A stretch of DNA of 64,000 nt from Mahella sp. (GTDB taxonomy: Bacteria > Bacillota > Clostridia > Mahellales > Mahellaceae), in NCBI RefSeq assembly GCF_020054945.1, contig NZ_JAIHAU010000002.1:26579-90578 (forward strand), written 5' to 3'. The position numbers and the translations under genes were made by a program. Shown piece by piece: positions 47,993 to 57,120 of the stretch. Each line of letters opens with the position of its first letter. The stretch's first letter is position 1. The notes beneath the pieces are model-generated. The model searched no databases. It saw nothing but the letters and a program-made list of their open reading frames with translations, and was not told where the DNA came from.

Positions 47993-48060
47993 GGTATCAT
48001 TAATTGGCTCAAAAATTATAAGGTATCATTTTTTGCATTATTCTGTTAAATCCTGATACC
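47993..48060. promoter_or_regulatory. Candidate operator: three GGTATCA half-sites
   Basis: GGTATCAT at 47993-48000 and 48022-48029, inverted TGATACC at 48054-48060, in the divergent SBP/response-regulator intergenic region. Confidence 0.45.
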
Positions 48061-48135
48061 AAATTGCCCTGCAAATTATCGTTTACTATGCTATAATAGC
48101 TTGTGTAGCTTTAATATAATAAGGCACTCAAAGGG

Positions 48136-48897
48136 GTGGTATTTATGTATAAGTTGATCATCGTGGAGGATGAATATGAGATAAGGGTGGGCTTATCCAA
48201 TTATTTCCCATGGACAGAGATTGGTTTTGAGATAGCCGGTGAGTTCGAGAATGGCAAGCAAGCCTTTGAGTATATAATGAAACGTCATGTAGATGCTGTT
48301 TTGTGCGATATAAAAATGCCTATTATGTCAGGCATAGATCTTGCGAAACTTCTTTTTACAAATGGTATTGATGCTAAAATTGTTTTTATAAGCGGGTACA
48401 GAGAGTTCGAGTATGCCAGGCAAGCAATACAATATGGTGTTAAGGATTATATAGTAAAACCTACAAAATATGATGAAGTGATGGAGGTCTTCGGCAAAAT
48501 CAAAAGAGATCTGGATAATCAACGCTATCTTAAAACACAAGTATTGAATAATGGTCAAACTATTCCCGAAATAGATAAAGGAGAGGATATAATATCTATT
48601 GTCAAAAATTATATAAACGAAAACTATAAAGACGCTACGCTGGAGGATGCGGCTAAGATAGTCTATATAAATCCTTATTATTTGAGCAAGCTTTTCAAAC
48701 AAAAAACAGGGAAAAACTTTTCTGATTATCTAACTGAGGTAAAAATGGCTAAAGCAGCGCTTTTTTTGAAAAACCCTTTATACAAAGTATACGAGGTAGG
48801 GGACATGATAGGATATAAGAATCCTAAAAACTTTGCCAGGGCATTCAAGAAATATTATGGCAAATCGCCCAGCGAATATGTATCGTCTGATAAATAA
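48136..48897 (+). CDS. AraC-type response regulator (YesN family)
   Basis: LIIVEDEYEIRVGLSNYF, DAVLCDIKMPIMSGIDLAK; HTH_18 C-terminus YYLSKLFKQKTGKNFSDYL. Probable start MYKLIIVEDE at 48145. Confidence 0.94.
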   Translation: MVFMYKLIIVEDEYEIRVGLSNYFPWTEIGFEIAGEFENGKQAFEYIMKRHVDAVLCDIKMPIMSGIDLAKLLFTNGIDAKIVFISGYREFEYARQAIQYGVKDYIVKPTKYDEVMEVFGKIKRDLDNQRYLKTQVLNNGQTIPEIDKGEDIISIVKNYINENYKDATLEDAAKIVYINPYYLSKLFKQKTGKNFSDYLTEVKMAKAALFLKNPLYKVYEVGDMIGYKNPKNFARAFKKYYGKSPSEYVSSDK

Positions 48898-48915
48898 TCA
48901 AATTGGGATTTAAAT

Positions 48916-50658
48916 ATGGAAAAAATAAATCAAAAGTTTTTTGCTAAAAATGTGTTAATATCCACAATCCCCGTTATTATAGTGATTGCTATATTGGGTT
49001 CGTTTTCTATCGTTATAACAGAGCGATATGTCAAAGATGAGATAAATAAAAACAATATAATGATTTTAAAGCAAAACAGCGAGAATATAGAGCTTATGCT
49101 GGATGAAATGGATCAGGTTTACCTTACTTTCGGCATAAATACAGATGTGACACTGCATCTGAAAAGAATACTTAATACTTCTGCTTATTCTTTTGAAGAT
49201 ACATTGCAGCTTAATATAATAAAAAGTTTGCTGAATGCCACTTCATATTCAAAGCCATATATTCAATCCATATATATTTATTTTAATAATCCTAACGGAA
49301 ATTTTATAACAACATCGGAAGGAATGGTATCCTTAAATAATTACTTCGATAAAAGCTGGTTTGATGCCTTTAAAAATATGCCACGCAATGTATCGTTATG
49401 GACAGAAGTAAGGAATTTAAAATTATACGCTTGTGAACAAAAACCGGTAGAAGTACTTACCGTATATAAAAGAATCGGTTCACTTTATACTAATAAAAGC
49501 GATGGGGTGTTAGTATTAAATATATACTTGGATTATATTAAAGACTTCATCAATTCAGCGATCACTATACCGGGACAAAAAATACTTTTAATTGATAGAA
49601 ATGACAACCTTATATGCCAAAGCGATGACGGTAACTTTGTGAGTGGTGAAGACATTAGACAATACGAGGGTAACAACATAATATCGGAATTAAAATCAGA
49701 GGAGTATGATATAAGGTATATTTCTATAGTACCCAAAGCATACCTTTACCGAATTCCGCTTAAACTTCTGGATATCACTTTGTTTTTGCTTGTTTTCTCA
49801 TCCGTGACCATAATATTGCTTACATATCACACCACAAAGAAAAACTATGCCAATATTAGGAATATTATAAGCATAATAGACTCTGCCAATAATAACAGTA
49901 CCTTTCCGAACTTACCTACAGAATATAAGGACGAATACAGTTATATAACCTATAATATACTTAAAAATTTCATGGAACAAAACTATTTGAAAGTACAATT
50001 ATCAGAGAAAAAATACAAAATGCAGGCCATGGAGCTTTTAGCCCTTCAATCTCAGATAAATCCTCATTTTTTGTTCAATACTCTAGAAACAATTTATTTA
50101 AAGGTATTAGCTTTTACAGGCAAGCCTAACGAAGCTACAAAAATGATAGAAGATCTGTCTCAAATTTTGAAATATTCTCTCAGCAATCCAAGCGAAACCA
50201 TTACATTAAAGGAAGAACTTGAAAATACTATGTGTTATATAGATATATTAAAAATGCGCTATAAGGATAAATTTAATATAATATGGCAATACGATAACAG
50301 CTTGCTCTGCTGCAGGGTAATGAAGCTTATGTTTCAACCCCTCATTGAAAACGCCGTTTACCATGGTATAAAAGAGAAAGATGGAACAAGCACTATAAAA
50401 ATCAGAATAGATAAATACAACACAGAGATGAGGATAGCAGTAATAGATAATGGTATTGGAATAAGCAAGGAAAAACTTAAACAGATAAAGGAATCTCTGA
50501 AAAAAGAATTTGATTATTCTGAACACATTGGCCTTCTGAACATAAACGAAAGGCTTAAACTTATATATGGAAATAATTACTCTATAACGATTAGGAGTAA
50601 ATTTGGGATGGGAACAGCAATATATATAAAATTTCCATTATGGATTAAAGATAAATAA
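48916..50658 (+). CDS. Sensor histidine kinase (YesM family)
   Basis: LQSQINPHFLFNTLETI; HATPase VIDNGIGISKEKLKQI; GLLNINERLKLIYG. Confidence 0.94.
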   Translation: MEKINQKFFAKNVLISTIPVIIVIAILGSFSIVITERYVKDEINKNNIMILKQNSENIELMLDEMDQVYLTFGINTDVTLHLKRILNTSAYSFEDTLQLNIIKSLLNATSYSKPYIQSIYIYFNNPNGNFITTSEGMVSLNNYFDKSWFDAFKNMPRNVSLWTEVRNLKLYACEQKPVEVLTVYKRIGSLYTNKSDGVLVLNIYLDYIKDFINSAITIPGQKILLIDRNDNLICQSDDGNFVSGEDIRQYEGNNIISELKSEEYDIRYISIVPKAYLYRIPLKLLDITLFLLVFSSVTIILLTYHTTKKNYANIRNIISIIDSANNNSTFPNLPTEYKDEYSYITYNILKNFMEQNYLKVQLSEKKYKMQAMELLALQSQINPHFLFNTLETIYLKVLAFTGKPNEATKMIEDLSQILKYSLSNPSETITLKEELENTMCYIDILKMRYKDKFNIIWQYDNSLLCCRVMKLMFQPLIENAVYHGIKEKDGTSTIKIRIDKYNTEMRIAVIDNGIGISKEKLKQIKESLKKEFDYSEHIGLLNINERLKLIYGNNYSITIRSKFGMGTAIYIKFPLWIKDK

Positions 50659-50678
50659 AAAGAAGGGAATTTGATATA

Positions 50679-51560
50679 ATGAAACGTGAAGAAATATACA
50701 TACGCGATCCATTTATAGTACCTGTTGACAATGAGCAAAAATATTATATGTTTGGTACCACCGATACAAACTGCTGGAATGATGAAAAAGCCACCGGATT
50801 CGATTATTATACAACAACGGATCTAGAAAGCTTTGAAGGCCCTTTTGAAGCATTTCGCCCGCCGAAAGACTTTGAATGGGACAGAAATTTTTGGGCTCCC
50901 GAAGTGCATTATTATAAAGGAAGGTACTATATGTTTGCATCTTTTATCACAAATGGGAAAAATAGATGTACGTATATACTATCTTCTGACAAAGTATCAG
51001 GCCCTTTTACGCCGTGGAGCTCAGGTCCGGTTACCCCAATGGCTTGGATGTGCCTTGACGGGACATTGTTTGTAGATGACGATGCGCAGCCCTGGCTTGT
51101 ATTCTGCCACGAATGGGTACAAGTATATGATGGGGAGATATGGGCTGTAAAATTGTCGGTAGATCTAAAAACCGCTGTAGATAAAAGCACATTTCTGTTT
51201 AAGGCTTCAGATGCGCCGTGGGCAAAAAGCATAAAAGTTAAAGATGGTCGCAAATGTTTTGTCACGGATGGCCCATATTTACATAGGACATCTAAAGGGG
51301 ACCTTATAATGCTATGGTCAAGTTTTACCGAAAACCATAATTATGCGATAGGTGTTGCTCATTCGGAGACCGGAAATATGCTTGGTCCGTGGATTAATGA
51401 AGATGTCCCTTTATTTTCGAATGATGGCGGCCATGGCATGATCTTCACTGCTTTTGATGGAAACCTAATGCTTGCACTACATGCCCCCAATAAAAGAGGT
51501 GTAGAAAGACCCATTTTTATTAAAATAAGGGAAATTGACGGTAGGCTAAATCTTTATTAG
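50679..51560 (+). CDS. Glycoside hydrolase family 43-like protein
   Basis: IRDPFIVPVDNEQKYYMFGTT, FWAPEVHYYKGRYYMFASF, DGTLFVDDDAQPWLVFCHEW. Confidence 0.85.
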   Translation: MKREEIYIRDPFIVPVDNEQKYYMFGTTDTNCWNDEKATGFDYYTTTDLESFEGPFEAFRPPKDFEWDRNFWAPEVHYYKGRYYMFASFITNGKNRCTYILSSDKVSGPFTPWSSGPVTPMAWMCLDGTLFVDDDAQPWLVFCHEWVQVYDGEIWAVKLSVDLKTAVDKSTFLFKASDAPWAKSIKVKDGRKCFVTDGPYLHRTSKGDLIMLWSSFTENHNYAIGVAHSETGNMLGPWINEDVPLFSNDGGHGMIFTAFDGNLMLALHAPNKRGVERPIFIKIREIDGRLNLY

Positions 51561-51652
51561 AATCTCTAAAAAGCGTAATTAATATTAAATACACCTTGTT
51601 GCTTTTTCATTTGAGTAGATGCAGAATAATAAGAGCTAGACTGGATCGTTAG

Positions 51653-51681
51653 TTGACATGGCACGTATTGAGGGCTATAAT
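51653..51681 (+). promoter_or_regulatory. Consensus sigma-A promoter
   Basis: TTGACA-17 bp-TATAAT upstream of the MFS gene. Confidence 0.85.
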
Positions 51682-51741
51682 TTTGCTTATGTTAATTCTT
51701 GATATACATAAATAGATGCGATACAACGAAAGAGGCTACAT

Positions 51742-53166
51742 ATGGATGAAGCTCAGATAGATACCAAAAAAATATATGAACGCAGATGGTCTATACTTGT
51801 AGCTGTAATGCTGGGCAGCATAATGGCTCCTATAGATGGTAGCATAATGAATATAGCCATGCCTACATTAAGAGAGGTTTTCCACGCCCCGCTCGAGACT
51901 GTAAGCTGGGTATCAATGGCATATCTTTTGGTGGTCAGCAGCACGCTTCTCGCATTTGGTCGACTGGGTGATATCATAGGGTATAGGCGCATATATCAAA
52001 CCGGCCTTCTCATATTTACCGCATCATCGGCCGTATGCGGTTTCGCGTCCAACATAACGGCACTTATAGCCGGCCGTGTGGCACAAGCTATAGGAGGCGG
52101 CATGCTGCTGTCTATGGCTCCGGCTATATTGACGGCCGTCTTCCCTCCTAACGACCGCGGCAAGGCGCTGGGCATAAACGCCATGTCGGTAGCAGTAGGC
52201 TTGGCCATAGGACCGAGCCTGGGCGGATTTCTCGTATCAACGCTGGGTTGGGAATATATCTTTTTTATAAACGTGCCCATCGGTATTGCAGCCTTCATAT
52301 TAGCACAACTGTTTTTGCCCAGAAATTCTGTGCGACGCGATGAACGCTTTGATGCTATCGGCGCCGTGCTGGCATTTTGCCTGTTATTTTCTTTGCTTTT
52401 GTACATAAACCGTGGTAGCCAATGGGGTTGGATCTCCTTGATAGGCATTACAACATTGAGCATAGCAGTCATATCATTTATAGCATTGATCCTGCTGGAA
52501 AGCCGCCAATCCGAGCCAATGCTCGATTTGTCGCTATTTAAGATACGGCTGTTTACCGCAGGTACAGCCAGCACGCTTCTAAATTTCAGCGCACAGTATA
52601 TAATGACGTTTTTAACGCCGTTCTACCTGACGCAAAAGGGCCTGCCGCCCAGTACAGCCGGCGCTGTGATGACAGCCTTCCCCGCAGTCATGCTGGTGAT
52701 GGCGCCTGTAAGCGGTGCGCTATCCGATCGACTAGGGGCTAGAGGACTCAGCACACTAGGTGCCGCCATAAGCGCGTTCGGTATATTCCTGATGTCCACA
52801 CTGACGCTGGATAGCCCTATATGGCGCATAACTCTCAACCTGGCTGTATTCGGCATAGGCAACGGCTTATTCCAATCGCCCAACAACAGCTCAGTAATGG
52901 GCAGCGTGCCGCGCGACCGTTTGGGGATAGCTTCTTCATTCCTCGCCACCATGCGCAATGTCGGTATGGTAATGGGCATAGCTATAGGCGGTGCCGTATT
53001 CTCAAGCCTAAGCCAATATTTTACTGCTCGGCTCAACCTCACCGGCATCGCCCTTCAAGATACCGCCTTCATGTACGCTATACGAATAGCATATATGACA
53101 GGAATGGCGCTGGATATACTATGCGTGGTAACATCAGCCATACGTGGCAAGCATAACGTTGCTTAG
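51742..53166 (+). CDS. MFS transporter, DHA2 (EmrB/QacA) family
   Basis: RRWSILVAVMLGSIMAPIDGSIMNIAMPTLREVF; LAFGRLGDIIGYRRIYQTGL; ~14 TM. Confidence 0.92.
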   Translation: MDEAQIDTKKIYERRWSILVAVMLGSIMAPIDGSIMNIAMPTLREVFHAPLETVSWVSMAYLLVVSSTLLAFGRLGDIIGYRRIYQTGLLIFTASSAVCGFASNITALIAGRVAQAIGGGMLLSMAPAILTAVFPPNDRGKALGINAMSVAVGLAIGPSLGGFLVSTLGWEYIFFINVPIGIAAFILAQLFLPRNSVRRDERFDAIGAVLAFCLLFSLLLYINRGSQWGWISLIGITTLSIAVISFIALILLESRQSEPMLDLSLFKIRLFTAGTASTLLNFSAQYIMTFLTPFYLTQKGLPPSTAGAVMTAFPAVMLVMAPVSGALSDRLGARGLSTLGAAISAFGIFLMSTLTLDSPIWRITLNLAVFGIGNGLFQSPNNSSVMGSVPRDRLGIASSFLATMRNVGMVMGIAIGGAVFSSLSQYFTARLNLTGIALQDTAFMYAIRIAYMTGMALDILCVVTSAIRGKHNVA

Positions 53167-53167
53167 G

Positions 53168-54232
53168 CTACGCGTTTCTGCTCATAGCAAATACAGGCTC
53201 TTCTATAAGCTCTTTCATTACGGCCAGCACCCTATAAACATCATCGCGCGTCACATAGTAATGCGTCACAAAACGCATCTTGCCATCAGGTGATCCGGCT
53301 ATCTTTATACCATACGGCCTTATAATTTCGGCCAATCTATTGCCGTTTAGTCCCGTAGCGGTTATATCGAAGTTTATCATGTTGGTCTGTACTGTATCCA
53401 AATCAACGCTTATGCCTTTTATCTCAGCTAACCCCTGGGCCAATATTCTTGCATTCTCATGATCCTCATATAATCTTTGAGGCATATCGGTAATAGCCAC
53501 TATAGCTGCAGCCGCAAGCACGCCTGCCTGGCGCATACCGCCGCCCAGCATCTTGCGTATCTTTCTGGCTTTATCTATAAACGCTTTACTGCCTGCCAAA
53601 AGAGAACCCACAGGTGCGCATAACCCTTTCGACACACAAAACATGACGCTATCGGCCCATTGAGCCACATCTTTAGCCTCTACGCCCAGAGCCGCGGCGG
53701 CATTGAATATACGGGCACCATCGAGATGAACCGGTATATCATGCTCATGCGCCACCTTGTATACCGCCTCCATAGTATCCAGCGGCACAACCGTACCGCC
53801 GGCGCGATTATGCGTATTCTCTTCGCATATCAATGCCGTGCGCGGGAAATGCAAATCCTCCACGCGTATAGCAGCCTCTACCTCAGCCGGATTGAGTGCG
53901 CCCATATGGCCTTTGAGCTGCTTGGCCTGTACACCTGCCAAAAAGCCCAGAGCGCCTACTTCGTAATAGAATATGTGGGCTTCTGCTTCGGTTATTATCT
54001 CCTCACCGCGTTGGGTGTGCGTCATGATAGCCAATTGATTGCCCATAGTGCCCGACGGGATGAACAGCGCATCCTCTTTGCCCATGGCCTGGGCCGCCAG
54101 CCTTTCCAGCTTGAGCATTGTAGGGTCGTCGCGGTAGACATCATCGCCTACCTCCGCTTTATACATGGCCTTGCGCATCTTTTCAGTAGGTACCGTTACG
54201 GTATCGCTACGTAAGTCTATTAACTTATCCAT
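53168..54232 (-). CDS. Low-specificity L-threonine aldolase / GntG-family PLP enzyme
   Basis: IDLRSDTVTVPTEKMRKAMYKAEVGDDVYRDDPT; IPVHLDGARIFNAAAALGV; SVMFCVSKGLCAPVGS. Confidence 0.93.
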   Translation of the reverse strand: MDKLIDLRSDTVTVPTEKMRKAMYKAEVGDDVYRDDPTMLKLERLAAQAMGKEDALFIPSGTMGNQLAIMTHTQRGEEIITEAEAHIFYYEVGALGFLAGVQAKQLKGHMGALNPAEVEAAIRVEDLHFPRTALICEENTHNRAGGTVVPLDTMEAVYKVAHEHDIPVHLDGARIFNAAAALGVEAKDVAQWADSVMFCVSKGLCAPVGSLLAGSKAFIDKARKIRKMLGGGMRQAGVLAAAAIVAITDMPQRLYEDHENARILAQGLAEIKGISVDLDTVQTNMINFDITATGLNGNRLAEIIRPYGIKIAGSPDGKMRFVTHYYVTRDDVYRVLAVMKELIEEPVFAMSRNA

Positions 54233-54260
54233 TTACAACATCCTTCCTAAAAATAAGCAT

Positions 54261-54289
54261 AATAAAAGAGTCAAACCGTTCGATTTGAC
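54261..54289 (-). terminator. Terminator hairpin, probable riboswitch expression platform
   Basis: Minus strand GTCAAATC-GAAC-GGTTTGAC followed by TCTTTTATT. Confidence 0.7.
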
Positions 54290-54374
54290 CCCTGAAGCGG
54301 ATGTTGAAAATAGCCTTGCAGCTATACACGGCCTTTAGCAGCCTATACAGCCACTTAAATACGACTAATTTCAA

Positions 54375-54435
54375 CCCTGTCCTTTTGCCTGAGAGATTAA
54401 TTCACCTTCGGCGCTCTTTCGAGACTCTCCAGGGG
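54375..54435 (-). ncRNA. Glycine riboswitch aptamer upstream of threonine aldolase
   Basis: Minus strand CCCCTGGAGAGTCTCGAAAGAGCGCCGAAGGTGAATTAATCTCTCAGGCAAAAGGACAGGG: conserved GGAGAG / GCCGAAGG / CTCTCAGGCAAAAGGACAG elements. Confidence 0.92.
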
Positions 54436-54471
54436 TTCGTCCGGCCATGGTCTTTGCCCAAATAACGCACG

Positions 54472-55401
54472 TTAATTTCTAGGCGTAGCCAAAAATCTCT
54501 CCACTTCCATAGCACTTGGTAAAGCACTTTGAGCACCCATGCGGGTGATAGCTATGGCCGCTACTGCACTGGCATAATCCGCCGCACGGTCTATATCCAT
54601 TCCGCGCGTCAACGCATAGCACAGCCCACCTGTAAAGGCGCTACCCGCTCCTGTGGGGTCCACGACTTTAACATTATAAGCCGGCCTACGTTTTATAGTA
54701 CCTTCATAATTGTACATAACGCCTTGATCCCCAAGCGTAATAAAGACATTTTTTACGCCTTGATCCAGAAACATGGCTATCATCTTCTCGCAATCGGCAT
54801 CTTCTTTCACTTCCATACCCAGCAGCTCCTGAGCTTCGAATTTGTTGAGCACTAATACGTCGATACTGCCATATAGCTCATCGTCCAGAGGCGATGCTGG
54901 CGATGGATTAAGCACTACCCTCGTATCTGACTTATGGGCTATGCTGGCTGCCCATATCACAGTATCAATGGGTATTTCGAGCTGCATAAGCAATATGGCT
55001 GCCCGTTCTATCAAACCTTCACAATGCCTCATACGCTCTATAGTGCACTGGCTGTTGGCCCCTTGATACGATATTATGGTATTCTGGCCTCTAAACACGT
55101 TTATAAATGCCAAACCTGTATCGATATTGTCCAAAACCAGTATATCGCTCGTCCTGACATTGTTCCTGGCTAAATTGGCTACAAGCTGTTCGCCGTAGGA
55201 ATCGTGGCCTACACATCCTGCGAAAGCAACATTTCCTCCTAATCGTGCTACAGCTACCGCCTGGTTATTGCCTTTGCCCCCCGGAGATTTATAAAAAGCC
55301 CTGCTTTTTAGGGTTTCTCCTGGATATGGACGCCTATCGGTCTCCACGGTCAAATCCATATCGAGGCTGCCTAATACCAAAATATCAATATCTTTATACA
55401 T
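54472..55401 (-). CDS. PfkB-family carbohydrate kinase (ribokinase-like)
   Basis: LVLGSLDMDLTVETDRRPYPGETL, SPGGKGNNQAVAVARLGG, VDPTGAGSAFTGGLCYAL. Start reassigned to MYKDIDI. Confidence 0.93.
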   Translation of the reverse strand: MYKDIDILVLGSLDMDLTVETDRRPYPGETLKSRAFYKSPGGKGNNQAVAVARLGGNVAFAGCVGHDSYGEQLVANLARNNVRTSDILVLDNIDTGLAFINVFRGQNTIISYQGANSQCTIERMRHCEGLIERAAILLMQLEIPIDTVIWAASIAHKSDTRVVLNPSPASPLDDELYGSIDVLVLNKFEAQELLGMEVKEDADCEKMIAMFLDQGVKNVFITLGDQGVMYNYEGTIKRRPAYNVKVVDPTGAGSAFTGGLCYALTRGMDIDRAADYASAVAAIAITRMGAQSALPSAMEVERFLATPRN

Positions 55402-55593
55402 AATTCCCCTCCTCCTCTTTCTACAAAGCACTTTTTATTGACGCATACCTTATCCTCGTTTTTTATTATATCATATCCACACTTAAAGACAATCACGAAT
55501 TGAGAAATGATAATAGCTGTGCGTTTTTTGCAATAAAATATGTTATAATAAAAGTAATGCGCACAGAGTGATCAATGGTAAGGAGTAAAATAT

Positions 55594-57081
55594 ATGCAGA
55601 ATTATACGGAGAACGAAGCGCGGATTTATGCGCGCACATTGTCTTTGATACTGGCTAAAGCCGTGGCTGATATCATGCCTGGATGCAAGCTTGTGGTGGA
55701 GCATTCGTTAGGCAACGGTCAGTATTGCGAAATACACGGCGTAAAGCATATAAGTCCGGGCGAGATAGCGCAGCTTAAAAAGCGCATGGCGGAGCTTATA
55801 GAAACAGATCTGCCTATAATGCAGGAGATGATCCCCCGCCAACAGGCTATAGCGCTTTTTGAAAATATGGGCAAGCATGAAACCGCTCATATATTGCGTT
55901 ACAGGCAGGTTGACGAGATAAGCGTATATCATCTGGATGATATTATAGATTATTTCTACGAACCGCTTTTTACCTCTACCGCCCAGGCAAGGGTATTCGA
56001 TCTCTTACCATATCCTCCCGGGCTTATACTGCTATACCCCAAAGCTGGGCAGCCGGACAAACTTCCGGAATTTACAGACCTGCCAAAGCTCGCGGCGATA
56101 TTCAAAGAAGCCGAGGAATGGGCCCGTATATTGGGTATAGGCTATGTTTCGTCGTTAAACGACGTTATAGACAAGGGCGATACATCTGAGCTTATACTGA
56201 TTTCCGAAGCGCTTCATGAAAAACGTACATCCGATATAGCCGATATCATATCAAAAAACAAAACGCAGATACGGCTGATATCCATTGCAGGCCCCTCATC
56301 GTCCGGTAAGACATCCTTCGCCAGCCGCCTTTATATACAACTGCGCGTAAATGGTATAAAACCATTGCGTATATCGCTGGATAATTATTTTCTGCCGCGC
56401 GAGTTTACCCCTATGGATGAAAACGGGCAGCCGGATCTTGAATCCTTAGAGGCCCTGGACCTGGGATTGTTTAACGACCAATTAAAAGCCCTTATAGAAG
56501 AAGATGAGGTAAGCCTGCCGGTATTTAACTTTAAGACCGGTTTGCGCCAATATATGCCGCCTATAAGGTTAGAACCGGACCAGCCCATAATCATAGAGGG
56601 TATCCATGGTCTGAACGAACGGCTCACGCAGGCTATTCACAAAGATAGAAAATTTAAGATATATATAAGCGCATTGACGCAGCTCAACATAGACGAACAT
56701 AATCGTGTGCCTACTACCTACGCGCGACTGTTCAGGCGTATAATAAGGGATCATCAATTTCGGGGAGCAGACGCGTCTCGTACGCTTCAAATATGGCCGT
56801 CGGTACGAGCCGGCGAAGAAAGAAATATTTTTCCTTATCAGGAAGAGGCTGATGTCATGTTTAACTCATCCCTCGCATATGAGATACCATTGCTCAAGCG
56901 ATACGTCGAACCTCTCCTGAAAGAAATAGGCACGGATGATCCGCAGTATCCAAGAGCTGCCCAGCTACTGGATTTGCTGTCGCATTTTATACCCGTGCCT
57001 GCCGATAAAGAAGTCAATATACCACCTAATTCGCTTATAAGGGAATTCACCGGCCATAGTTGCTTCTTTGGAAAAAATTAA
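55594..57081 (+). CDS. Nucleoside kinase (uridine-kinase-like with ThrRS-like N-terminal region)
   Basis: ISIAGPSSSGKTSFASRLYIQLRVNGIKPLRISLDNYFLPRE; IIIEGIHGLNERLT. Confidence 0.92.
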   Translation: MQNYTENEARIYARTLSLILAKAVADIMPGCKLVVEHSLGNGQYCEIHGVKHISPGEIAQLKKRMAELIETDLPIMQEMIPRQQAIALFENMGKHETAHILRYRQVDEISVYHLDDIIDYFYEPLFTSTAQARVFDLLPYPPGLILLYPKAGQPDKLPEFTDLPKLAAIFKEAEEWARILGIGYVSSLNDVIDKGDTSELILISEALHEKRTSDIADIISKNKTQIRLISIAGPSSSGKTSFASRLYIQLRVNGIKPLRISLDNYFLPREFTPMDENGQPDLESLEALDLGLFNDQLKALIEEDEVSLPVFNFKTGLRQYMPPIRLEPDQPIIIEGIHGLNERLTQAIHKDRKFKIYISALTQLNIDEHNRVPTTYARLFRRIIRDHQFRGADASRTLQIWPSVRAGEERNIFPYQEEADVMFNSSLAYEIPLLKRYVEPLLKEIGTDDPQYPRAAQLLDLLSHFIPVPADKEVNIPPNSLIREFTGHSCFFGKN

Positions 57082-57120
57082 ATTTAAAGCGGCCTATATA
57101 GGCCGCTTTAAATTTAATTT
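57075..57120. terminator. 46-bp perfect palindrome, bidirectional terminator between convergent genes
   Basis: AAATTAAATTTAAAGCGGCCTATATAGGCCGCTTTAAATTTAATTT; contains the stop codons of both flanking genes. Confidence 0.9.
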
